Assembly: GCF_000685075.1 (NCBI RefSeq)
Contig: NZ_BAYD01000014.1
Span: 1 to 64,000 of the forward strand
Direction: 5' to 3'
Source of the DNA: Paraburkholderia oxyphila NBRC 105797
Lineage (GTDB): Bacteria; Pseudomonadota; Gammaproteobacteria; Burkholderiales; Burkholderiaceae
Length of the DNA stretch: 64,000 nt
Notes under the pieces: generated by a model
Databases searched by the model: none
What the model was told of the DNA's origin: nothing
Seen by the model: the letters and a program-made list of their open reading frames with translations, nothing else
Translations under genes and position numbers: made by a program
Shown: positions 56,712 through 64,000 of the stretch, piece by piece
Layout of the letters: each line of letters starts with the position of its first letter
Numbering within the stretch: the stretch's first letter is position 1

Positions 56712-58532
56712 TCAATCGTCCGAATCGTCTTCGTCTTCGTCGACCTTCGTTGTGGGTGGGCCGTACTTCTTGAGCAGCGCGGCCTTGAAACCCGCGAGCG
56801 TCGGCTCGTCGTCGCACAGGCTGTAGAGCGAGGCCAGTTGCGTGGGCCAGTCATGAAGCTCCAGCGCGAAGATCTTCAGGCGCTCGACCGTATCGAACGC
56901 ACCATCCATATTTCCATCCAGTGCCTGCAAGGCGGCATAGCGGCGCAAGACGGTCTCGCCCGGCAGCAGTGCAATCGCGCGCTCGTGCGCAGCGAGCTTG
57001 GTGGCGAGCTCCGCGGCGTTGATCGGCATGAGGGTCGCCATGCCGTAATCGCCCCAGGCGCGGAACAGGAACGATGGCTCATCCGCATACTCTTGCGCGG
57101 GATGCGAGCCGTAATAGAGGACCTCTGCGCGGTTGTAGTCGCGCACCACCGGCCACAGCGACGCGATCCCGCCGAACACGACCACCGCATACACGGCGCT
57201 CGAGACGCCAGGGGACACGAAGCGCAGCGGCCTGGTCTCGAGCAGGCCGAACACGAACATCGCGGGCAGCAGGAAGAACATGTACTGCTGCGGATACTCG
57301 ACGAGCGCGTGCATGACCAGCGCGCCAATCAGCGCGAAGCCGAAAATGCGCTCTGCCGTATGCGGCGCACGTAGCGCGCGCACAAACCAGGCGACGAGCC
57401 CGAGCACGACGATCGCACAGCCCAGCAAGCCGGTCTTGGCCAGCAAGTCGATGAAGATGTCGTGCGAGTTATTGGCGATCTCGACGCCGCCCAGCTTGCG
57501 CGCAAGCTCGAACTGATGGATCGGGAAATCTCCCCAACCCACGCCCAGCAGCGGATGCGTCTTGAACATCGTCCAGCCGTAGCGCCATAGGGCGATACGC
57601 GGCGCGATCTGGCCGGCATCCTTGAAGCGGTCGGCCGCCGACTGGTCGAGCTGCAACTGATAGTGGACGTTGGCCCAGCGCACGAGCCCATTCACGGCGA
57701 AAAAGATCGCGAAAAGCACGACTGGCACGACCCAGGCACGCGCGCTGCCGGCCCACGCCGCTGCGCCGGCGGTATTGCCTGCCTCGCCTTCGGCTCGCAC
57801 GCCGCGCGTCGCGGACAGCGCCATCCAGAACCCCGCGACCACGATCACGGCCATCTGCAGCCACGGGCCGCGCGACACGGTAAGCGCAAGGCCGCCCGAA
57901 TAGATGGCCGACAGCACGACCCACAGCAGCACGTTCAGCCGGCGCGTCTGCACGAGATACAGCGCCGCTGCCGTCGCAAACGCGATATAGGTCGCGAGGT
58001 GGTTGGCCTGGGCCATGTTGCCGAACGGCCGCCGGTCGAACTGCACGTTATAGGCAACGACGAGCGGCGTGACTTTGGCTTCGAGATGCAGGAGCTGGAT
58101 GACCTGGCAGAACACCGCAAACAGGCCACCGATCACGAGCGCCCAGGCGCCCCACACCATCGCGGCGCGCGTGAGGTTCACGCGCGTGATGCCGTAGCCC
58201 GCGTGAACGGCCATGAAGGCAGCCAGCAGATAGCCCGCGCCCAGCCAGTTCATCGAAGGTTCTGCGACCGGCAGCACGAAAGTCTGCGCGATGAGCAGCA
58301 AGCCGAAGGCGAGCGGCACGAGCGCGACTACGGGCGATCTGAACTCGATGGTCGGCCGCGCGGAACGCACCAGCAGCCAGACCCCGGCGCCGACCATCAG
58401 ATAGAGCGCGAGCGCGGTGAATTCAGCGTAGAACGTCGGGATCGGATAGGTGTGTGCGACGACCGCATAAGGCAGGATCAACGCAACGGCCAGCAAGACG
58501 AACGTAAGGTAACGCGCAAAAGGAGAAGGCAT
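56712..58532 (-). CDS. PglL-type O-oligosaccharyltransferase / O-antigen ligase family protein
   Basis: This 606-residue polytopic membrane protein has about 12 hydrophobic segments, a Wzy_C-type signature (LALTVSRGPWLQMAV) and a long periplasmic loop with LLGVGWGDFPIHQFELA and NNSHDIFIDLLAKTGLLG, as in PglL/PilO pilin ligases. The C-terminus is acidic (DEDEDDSDD). The ATG at 58532 follows AGGAGAAGG. It sits downstream of a type IV pilin gene on the same strand, which suggests pilin glycosylation. A general LPS ligase is the alternative. Confidence 0.85.
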   Translation of the reverse strand: MPSPFARYLTFVLLAVALILPYAVVAHTYPIPTFYAEFTALALYLMVGAGVWLLVRSARPTIEFRSPVVALVPLAFGLLLIAQTFVLPVAEPSMNWLGAGYLLAAFMAVHAGYGITRVNLTRAAMVWGAWALVIGGLFAVFCQVIQLLHLEAKVTPLVVAYNVQFDRRPFGNMAQANHLATYIAFATAAALYLVQTRRLNVLLWVVLSAIYSGGLALTVSRGPWLQMAVIVVAGFWMALSATRGVRAEGEAGNTAGAAAWAGSARAWVVPVVLFAIFFAVNGLVRWANVHYQLQLDQSAADRFKDAGQIAPRIALWRYGWTMFKTHPLLGVGWGDFPIHQFELARKLGGVEIANNSHDIFIDLLAKTGLLGCAIVVLGLVAWFVRALRAPHTAERIFGFALIGALVMHALVEYPQQYMFFLLPAMFVFGLLETRPLRFVSPGVSSAVYAVVVFGGIASLWPVVRDYNRAEVLYYGSHPAQEYADEPSFLFRAWGDYGMATLMPINAAELATKLAAHERAIALLPGETVLRRYAALQALDGNMDGAFDTVERLKIFALELHDWPTQLASLYSLCDDEPTLAGFKAALLKKYGPPTTKVDEDEDDSDD

Positions 58533-58773
58533 GGGTATGGGGGGCGTCAGCAACCGGCGCACTATACAAAACTTTTCCCTCCCTGTGCTGAAGGTTTGCG
58601 GACAGCAGACGGACGAAATTCGCCCGCACGTGCCATGGCTTCGATATTTGCGCCGCGCATTGCGCGCCGGCCCCGCATTGGTGCAGCGTGCGTAGCGCAT
58701 AGCGACACGCACACGCGCGAGCGATCGCGCACCGGACGCCCTCACGGCGTTCGGTGCGCTTGCAAGCGGTCAC

Positions 58774-58850
58774 GCGTGCCTTATACGTACCTTATGGCGT
58801 TCCCTATGCGTGCCTGAAACGTACCCTACGCATACCTTTTGCGTGCTCAG
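58774..58850. repeat. seven-unit 11-bp tandem array downstream of the pilin gene
   Basis: Seven consecutive degenerate units of consensus (G/A)CGTNCC(C/T)TA start at 58774, 58785, 58797, 58808, 58819, 58830 and 58841. They are spaced 11, 12, 11, 11, 11 and 11 bp, ending in the pilin stop codon. It is the main content of the 314-bp gap 58533-58846. No gene is seen in it. Confidence 0.7.
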
Positions 58851-59569
58851 GCGCGGCACTCCGGCGGCGCCAGGTTGGCAGGCAGCGTGGCCGCCTCTGC
58901 CGGCGTCGGTCCCAGACCCGGTGCGCCAAGCGACGAAGCCGACTTGCCACCCGCGAAGCACTCCCACGTGAGCGTGCCGCCCTGCACGCTGCCTTGCGCG
59001 AGCGCTACGCGCGCCGTGGGCGAGTCAGCGTTGTCGGGCACGGAGGGCACCAGCACGATCGTATTGCTGCCCTCGGGTGCGATGCGCGTAGTGAACGCCA
59101 CGGTGATCTGGCCGGTTGTGTCGTCCACCTGCACCGAGGTGACGTTGCGGGTGGCCGGCGGCGTCGTGTAGCCCGCGCCGAACGCATTGCCGCTCGCAGC
59201 GTTCTCGGCCACCGCGAGCCGCGCCGCGGAGGCGAGCGAGAGGCCCTCGCCTACCCGGCTGCGCGCGAGATAGTCCTGATACGCAGGAATGGCATAAGCG
59301 GCGATCACCCCGACGATGGCCAGCACGATCATCAATTCGATTAGCGTGAAGCCAGGCGCGGTCCAGCGCCTCGCGAGACGCACGAACGCCCGGCAGGACC
59401 GCACGAGTGAAGCCGCGGCATGGGTGGCAAACGCATGTGTTGCGAGAGCGGGCGTTGCAACGGCGGGCATGGCGAAAGCCTCCACAGCACAGACGCGCGA
59501 AGCACACGGCCCGGCGGCACGCGAAGCGCGCGGGCCGGAAGCGGAAACGGATGGAGATACGATCATCAT
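58847..59569 (-). CDS. type IV pilin with an unusually long leader
   Basis: This 240-residue protein has the class III prepilin cleavage site [23 protein letters not shown] at residue 73/74, followed by an N-terminal helix and a beta domain with a C-terminal disulfide pair (WECFAGG and PPECRA). Normal leaders are 6-25 residues; this one has 73, with ATHAFATHA repeats. The ATG at 59569 has AGGAG 5 nt upstream, which supports the long form. Type IV pili act in adhesion, motility and DNA uptake. The neighbouring PglL-type ligase may modify it. Confidence 0.85.
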   Translation of the reverse strand: MMIVSPSVSASGPRASRAAGPCASRVCAVEAFAMPAVATPALATHAFATHAAASLVRSCRAFVRLARRWTAPGFTLIELMIVLAIVGVIAAYAIPAYQDYLARSRVGEGLSLASAARLAVAENAASGNAFGAGYTTPPATRNVTSVQVDDTTGQITVAFTTRIAPEGSNTIVLVPSVPDNADSPTARVALAQGSVQGGTLTWECFAGGKSASSLGAPGLGPTPAEAATLPANLAPPECRA

Positions 59570-59590
59570 CAGGGCTCCTGAAACGAGAAA

Positions 59591-59618
59591 CGCCTGCTCA
59601 CGAAAAGGTGAACAGGCG
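59591..59618 (-). terminator. hairpin between terC and the pilin gene
   Basis: An 11-bp stem with one mismatch (59591-59601 with 59608-59618) is followed on the minus strand by TTTCTCGTTT. It would end terC transcription or form the pilin leader. Confidence 0.6.
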
Positions 59619-59766
59619 CTTCGATCGTATCGGCGGCCCCGTCTGCGCAGCAGTCGGCCGGATGGCTTAGGCGCAGTGCTGTCGGTGCATCGATCGGCGC
59701 GCTGGCCGACGCCGTGGTCCGCACGGTGGTCCGCTCAGGACCGCCGGTAAGGCTCCATCATTGCGC

Positions 59767-60477
59767 TCAATGCGAGCCCTGCGCGCGCCGCTCATGACGG
59801 CGCTTGAGCAGATGGCCGAGGGCGACCACGAAGAGCGCGCACGCCACGCTCATTCCATATTCGGCGAGCGGCGTATCGAGCAGCGGCCAGCGGTCGCCGG
59901 CCGGATCGTTGATGATCAGCCCGCCCGCGATCCAGCCGAGCAGCGCGGCGCCCAGCGTGATTACCACGGGATAGCGGTCGAGCAGCCTCAGCACGAGCTG
60001 GCTGCCCCACACGATCAGCGGGATGCTGACCATCAGGCCGAAGATCACGAGCGCGATGCGGTGGCGCGGATCGGCGGCCTCGGCGGCGCCCGCGATGGCC
60101 ACGACGTTATCGAGGCTCATCACTGCGTCCGCAACGATTATGGTCTTGATCGCGCCGATCAGCTTGTCGGAGGGCTTCACGTCCGCATGCTCGAGATGCG
60201 AAGGCGCAAGCAGGCGCACGCCGATCCACAGCAGCAGCAAACCGCCCGTGAACTTCAGATACGGCACGTTGAGCAGCACGACCGCGAAGGCGATCAGCAC
60301 GACGCGCAGCACGATCGCGCCGACGGTGCCCCAGACGATGCCGCGCAGGCGCTGCTGCGCGGGCAGGTCGCGGCAGGCGAGCGCGATCACCACGGCGTTG
60401 TCACCGCCGAGCAGGATGTCGATGACGATGATCTGAATAACCGCGCCCCAGTGGAGCGACGTGAAGAACTCGAGCAT
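59767..60477 (-). CDS. TerC-family membrane protein (YjbE/YkoY type)
   Basis: This 236-residue protein with about seven transmembrane segments has DILLGGDNAVVIALAC and IIVADAVMSLDNVVAIAGAA, the two acidic metal-binding motifs of TerC/YkoY manganese exporters or metalation factors. It starts at MLEFFTSLHWGAVIQI, the usual family start. It lies between sucD and the pilin gene on the same strand but after a terminator, so it is probably expressed separately. No riboswitch of the yybP-ykoY class is visible upstream. Confidence 0.9.
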   Translation of the reverse strand: MLEFFTSLHWGAVIQIIVIDILLGGDNAVVIALACRDLPAQQRLRGIVWGTVGAIVLRVVLIAFAVVLLNVPYLKFTGGLLLLWIGVRLLAPSHLEHADVKPSDKLIGAIKTIIVADAVMSLDNVVAIAGAAEAADPRHRIALVIFGLMVSIPLIVWGSQLVLRLLDRYPVVITLGAALLGWIAGGLIINDPAGDRWPLLDTPLAEYGMSVACALFVVALGHLLKRRHERRAQGSH

Positions 60478-60544
60478 GAAGGCGGGAGCGTGAGTACTGC
60501 GATCAGGCGCGACCGCGCGAAAACGCAGCGGCGCACGCCAATAA

Positions 60545-60580
60545 AAAAGCGAGGCAGCCATGACTGGCTCCCTCGCTTTT
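60545..60580. terminator. terminator after sucD
   Basis: Stem AAAAGCGAGG/CCTCGCTTTT (60545-60554 with 60571-60580) has an inner AGCCA/TGGCT stem and T-runs on both sides. It ends sucCD. Confidence 0.88.
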
Positions 60581-60688
60581 CTCCGGAAACCTCGCGAAAG
60601 GATTCCGCAAGCATATCAAAAAACGCCTGCGCCCAGCGCGTACGGGACGCGCGAGCACTGGCGAATTTCGAAATTTACAGCGTCGACA

Positions 60689-61570
60689 TTACAGCACCGA
60701 CTTCAGCAGACGGCCCATTTCCGACGGGTTGCGCGTCACCTTGATGCCGCAGCCGTCCATGATTTCCAGCTTCGCGTCGGCCGTATCCGCACCGCCCGAG
60801 ATCAGCGCGCCGGCGTGGCCCATGCGCTTGCCCGGAGGCGCCGTGACGCCCGCGATGAAGCCAACCACCGGCTTCTTCATGTTGTCCTTGATCCAGTAAG
60901 CGGCGTTCGCTTCGTCCGGACCGCCGATCTCGCCGATCATGATCACGGCGTCCGTATCCGGATCGTCGTTGAACATCTTCATGACGTCGATGTGCTTCAG
61001 ACCGTTGATCGGGTCGCCGCCGATACCGACTGCCGACGACTGGCCGAGGCCCAGTGCCGTCAGCTGGCCGACTGCTTCATACGTCAGCGTGCCCGAACGC
61101 GACACCACGCCGATACGGCCCTTGCGGTGGATGTGACCCGGCATGATGCCGATCTTCAGTTCGTCCGGCGTGATCGTGCCGGGGCAGTTCGGGCCGAGGA
61201 GCAGCGTCTTGCGGCCTTCGCGGCGCATACGGTCCTTGACTTCGATCATGTCGCGAACGGGGATGCCTTCCGTGATGCAGATCGCGAGATCGAGGTCGGC
61301 TTCCACCGCTTCCCAGATCGCAGCCGCTGCGCCTGCGGGCGGCACGTAGATGACCGAAACGGTCGCGCCGGTGGCTTCCTTCGCTTCACGCACGTTCGCG
61401 TAAATAGGAATGCCTTCGAAATCTTCGCCGGCCTTCTTCGGGTTCACGCCCGCGACGAAAGCTTCGCGGCCGTTGGCATATTCACGGCAGGCGCGCGTGT
61501 GGAACTGACCGGTCTTGCCGGTGATGCCCTGCGTGATGACCTTGGTGTCTTTGTTGATCAGAATCGACAT
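60689..61570 (-). CDS. sucD: succinate--CoA ligase (ADP-forming) alpha subunit
   Basis: This 293-residue subunit begins MSILINKDTKVITQGITGKTG. It has the CoA-binding start, phosphohistidine His in GHAGALISGGADT and GPNCPGTITPDELKIGIMPG. With SucC it makes succinate and ATP in the TCA cycle. It follows sucC with a 98-bp gap. Confidence 0.97.
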   Translation of the reverse strand: MSILINKDTKVITQGITGKTGQFHTRACREYANGREAFVAGVNPKKAGEDFEGIPIYANVREAKEATGATVSVIYVPPAGAAAAIWEAVEADLDLAICITEGIPVRDMIEVKDRMRREGRKTLLLGPNCPGTITPDELKIGIMPGHIHRKGRIGVVSRSGTLTYEAVGQLTALGLGQSSAVGIGGDPINGLKHIDVMKMFNDDPDTDAVIMIGEIGGPDEANAAYWIKDNMKKPVVGFIAGVTAPPGKRMGHAGALISGGADTADAKLEIMDGCGIKVTRNPSEMGRLLKSVL

Positions 61571-61668
61571 GTATTGACCTCTGTTCGTTTGGCGTCAAGC
61601 GTCGCGCCAGACCGCTTCTTGCGTTGCGGTGTTCGCGCCGTCATCACGCCATTCGTGTCCGCTGAAAA

Positions 61669-62835
61669 TTACTTGCCTTCGGTAGCCGCGACGACCTTCT
61701 GCGCAGCCTCTTCCATGCTGTCCGCCGAGATGATCGGCAGGCCCGAATCGGCCAGCATCTTCTTGCCGAGGTCCTCGTTCGTGCCCTTCATGCGCACGAC
61801 GAGCGGCACATTCAGGTTCACGGCCTTCGAACCGGCGATCACGCCTTCCGCGATCACGTCGCAGCGCATGATGCCGCCGAAGATGTTCACGAGGATCGCC
61901 TTCAGGCCCGGGTTCTTGAGCATGAGCTTGAACGCTTCGGTGACCTTCTCGGTCGTCGCGCCACCGCCGACGTCCAGGAAGTTCGCCGGCTCGCCGCCGA
62001 ACAGCTTGATGGTGTCCATCGTGGCCATTGCAAGGCCCGCGCCGTTCACGAGACAGCCGATGTTGCCGTCGAGCGAGATGTACGCGAGGTCGAACTTCGA
62101 GGCTTCGACTTCAGCCGGATCTTCTTCGTCGAGGTCGCGGTAAGCGACGATTTCCGGGTGGCGGAACAGCGCGTTCGAGTCGAAGTTGAACTTCGCGTCG
62201 AGTGCGATGACCTTGCCGTCGCCCGTGACGTTCAGCGGGTTGATTTCTGCCAGCGACGCGTCGGTTTCCCAGAATGCCTTGTACAGGCCTTGCAGGATCG
62301 CGCGGGCTTGCGGAATCGAAGCAGCCGGCACGCCGATCTTCGCGGCGAGGTCGTCGGCCTGAGCGTCGAGCAGACCCGTCGACGGCTCGACGATGACCTT
62401 GTGAATCAGTTCCGGATGCTTTTCCGCAACTTCTTCGATGTCCATGCCGCCTTCGCTCGAACCCATCAGAACGATCTTTTGCGACACGCGATCGACGACG
62501 AGGCTGACATACAGTTCCTGCTTGATGTCAGCGCCTTCTTCGATCAGCAGACGATTGACCTTCTGGCCTTCCGGACCGGTCTGGTGCGTGACGAGCTGCA
62601 TGCCGAGGATCTGGCTCGCGTATTCGCGCACTTGATCCAGCGACTTCGCCACCTTCACGCCGCCGCCCTTGCCGCGACCGCCCGCGTGAATCTGCGCCTT
62701 GACGACCCACACCGGGCCGCCCAGCTCTTGAGCGGCCTTGACCGCGTCATCCACCGAAAACACCGGGATGCCGCGCGGGACGGCGACTCCGAATTTCCGC
62801 AGGATTTCCTTACCCTGGTACTCGTGAATCTTCAT
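61669..62835 (-). CDS. sucC: succinate--CoA ligase (ADP-forming) beta subunit
   Basis: This 388-residue ATP-grasp subunit begins [17 protein letters not shown]. It has [49 protein letters not shown] and [13 protein letters not shown]. It binds succinate and nucleotide. It is the first gene of the sucCD operon and lies downstream of DUF2889 and recX, the usual order in the family. Confidence 0.97.
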   Translation of the reverse strand: MKIHEYQGKEILRKFGVAVPRGIPVFSVDDAVKAAQELGGPVWVVKAQIHAGGRGKGGGVKVAKSLDQVREYASQILGMQLVTHQTGPEGQKVNRLLIEEGADIKQELYVSLVVDRVSQKIVLMGSSEGGMDIEEVAEKHPELIHKVIVEPSTGLLDAQADDLAAKIGVPAASIPQARAILQGLYKAFWETDASLAEINPLNVTGDGKVIALDAKFNFDSNALFRHPEIVAYRDLDEEDPAEVEASKFDLAYISLDGNIGCLVNGAGLAMATMDTIKLFGGEPANFLDVGGGATTEKVTEAFKLMLKNPGLKAILVNIFGGIMRCDVIAEGVIAGSKAVNLNVPLVVRMKGTNEDLGKKMLADSGLPIISADSMEEAAQKVVAATEGK

Positions 62836-62885
62836 GCGTGATTCCTTCAGTCTGAGAGTTGGAGTGAACTTCGATTCCGCTGTTG

Positions 62886-63578
62886 TTATTCATGCGCGAG
62901 AACGTCGGCCTTGCCCTCCTGGCTCGGGCCTGGGTTGTCGCGCACGCTGGCGGTTTCCGCACCACGCTCTATTGAACGCGGCGCATGGCCATACCAGCGC
63001 GGATAAAACTGCTTGACCGCCTCGCCGTCGAACCGCAGCGCGTGGCAGCGGCCGAGCTGGAAAGGCGGCTTTTCGCCGGCGGCTGCGCCGTCGGCAGTCT
63101 TGCCAGATTCCGGTCCGGACGCTTCGCCCGGCATTGCGTTCGATGTATCCCACACTGCTCCAACGAACGCCTGGATCGCGACAGTCGGCAACACGCCCAA
63201 CATTTCGGTGAGGTGCGTGCAACCGGCCGTGCCGGCGAGGAGCCGGCCCGCTTCGCGGCGGAAATTCTGGAGGAGATTGAGCCCGATAAGGGCCCGATAG
63301 GCGGGATTGGCGTTCTGGCACTGACCGTCATAAGGCACCCAGTCGGACGACGCTTCTGCGTCGACGACGTTGAGCTTGCGATCGATCGTGATGCGGAGCC
63401 AGAGTTCATGGATCGGCAAACCGTTGGGCCGGACACCGGCGGCGAGCGGCACGTCGCGTGGCTTATGGTCGGTCAGACACGCGTCGATGTCCCATAGACC
63501 GTCTTCGCGCTCATAGGCGACTGCCCGGATAGCGCGCTGATGACGCAACTGGCGAGGCGCTGGCGAAGAAAGCGGCAT
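62886..63578 (-). CDS. DUF2889 domain protein
   Basis: This 230-residue protein matches the DUF2889 pattern: [25 protein letters not shown] at the start, [12 protein letters not shown], then [29 protein letters not shown]. Its function is unknown; the Cys/His residues in GCTHLTE suggest metal or ligand binding. It lies between recX and sucC on the same strand, a conserved betaproteobacterial arrangement. Confidence 0.9.
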   Translation of the reverse strand: MPLSSPAPRQLRHQRAIRAVAYEREDGLWDIDACLTDHKPRDVPLAAGVRPNGLPIHELWLRITIDRKLNVVDAEASSDWVPYDGQCQNANPAYRALIGLNLLQNFRREAGRLLAGTAGCTHLTEMLGVLPTVAIQAFVGAVWDTSNAMPGEASGPESGKTADGAAAGEKPPFQLGRCHALRFDGEAVKQFYPRWYGHAPRSIERGAETASVRDNPGPSQEGKADVLAHE

Positions 63579-63697
63579 GCTAGAGGTAAGACCGGACAGG
63601 AAAACCTCTGGATTTTAGCATACCGGGTATTTGAGACAGCGGCGAACCCACAGCGCCCAGCGGGACATGGCCGCAAGCGATTTTTGAGCCAGCCGAA

Positions 63698-64000
63698 TCA
63701 GTTTTCCGGCCACTCGCCATCGAAGCTGTCTTCCATGCCCTTCAAAATCTTGCCGATGATCGACATCGAAAAGCCGCGCGCGGCCAGAAAGCGGGCCTGA
63801 CGGGCACGCTCGGCTGGCGTCTCGGGTAGCTGGCCGTACTTCTTCTGCCAGACGGCGCGGGCACGCGCGAGCTCGGTCTCGCGCAACTGCGCGTTCACTT
63901 CTTCGATGAGCGCGTCGCCCACGGCATGACGCTTGAGCTCGCTGACGATGCGCCCCGCCCCCACGCGCGCGGCGCGGCGATACACGACGCTTTCCGCAAA
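63698..64000 (-). CDS. recX: regulatory protein RecX, 3' portion (partial)
   Basis: The last 100 codons lie in the window; the frame runs open through the right edge. YRRAARVGAGRIVSELKRHAVG, AVWQKKYGQLP and ARQARFLAARGFSMSIIGKIL are the typical three-helix repeats of RecX, an inhibitor of RecA filaments. The gene normally follows recA, which would lie just outside the window. Confidence 0.9.
   Translation of the reverse strand, partial: FAESVVYRRAARVGAGRIVSELKRHAVGDALIEEVNAQLRETELARARAVWQKKYGQLPETPAERARQARFLAARGFSMSIIGKILKGMEDSFDGEWPEN

Noticed and set aside
60478..60690. yybP-ykoY manganese riboswitch upstream of terC
   Set aside because: The space is filled by the sucD terminator; no matching paired structure is seen.

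Overview
The window is G+C-rich, densely coded DNA of a Burkholderia-type betaproteobacterium (Paraburkholderia, Burkholderia or Caballeronia). The grounds are gene order and protein families: recX-DUF2889-sucC-sucD-TerC-pilin-PglL-type ligase, fbaA-pyk-pgk, a purC-purE-purK-Sua5 run, and a BpeAB-OprB-type efflux operon with a divergent TetR gene. It reads as ordinary chromosome. I see no prophage, insertion sequence, CRISPR array, rRNA or tRNA gene.

Layout. 1-7.6 kb: a polyol (sorbitol/mannitol type) locus, with a xylulokinase 3' end and a SorC-family regulator on + facing an SDR dehydrogenase plus sugar ABC transporter operon on -. 7.8-10.8 kb: a zinc/manganese ABC transporter (binding protein, ATPase with a His-rich tail, permease) behind a Zur-like palindrome. 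10.8-12.8 kb: a small accessory-looking module on - made of a Phd/YefM-like antitoxin, a PIN-like protein lacking its first catalytic Asp, and a patatin-like phospholipase, under one promoter with tandem operators. 12.9-17.8 kb: fghA, a remnant of its partner formaldehyde dehydrogenase, a second xylulokinase and a xanthine/urate permease. 17.8-25 kb: the RND efflux operon and its repressor. 25-29 kb: isochorismatase-type hydrolase, GlxA-type regulator, CoxG-like, DUF427 and a periplasmic protein. 29-38 kb: an envelope group (DegP-type protease, PmrAB/QseBC-like two-component system, dacB, sterol-desaturase-type enzyme, GDSL lipoprotein).

38-47.5 kb: housekeeping genes (Sua5, purK/E/C, fbaA, pyk, pgk, a CHCC zinc finger). 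47.7-53.4 kb: waaF, an NTF2-like protein, an unusual intergenic repeat, a YheT hydrolase with an unknown partner, and an M48 protease. 53.6-58.6 kb: TPR-glycosyltransferase, moaC and a PglL-type ligase. 58.8-64 kb: a type IV pilin, TerC, sucD, sucC, DUF2889 and the recX 3' end.

How the parts connect. The polyol genes take up, oxidise and phosphorylate sugars under the SorC regulator. A PmrA-type box between the two-component genes and the degP-like gene suggests that the protease belongs to that regulon. The PglL-type ligase beside a pilin suggests pilin glycosylation. The less explained items are the antitoxin/PIN/patatin module, a seven-unit 11-bp tandem array after the pilin gene, a 69-bp direct repeat near 49.6 kb, two unrelated genes with 12-bp tandem repeats, a 134-codon open Ala/Lys-rich stretch joining pgk to pyk, and a pilin with a 73-residue leader.
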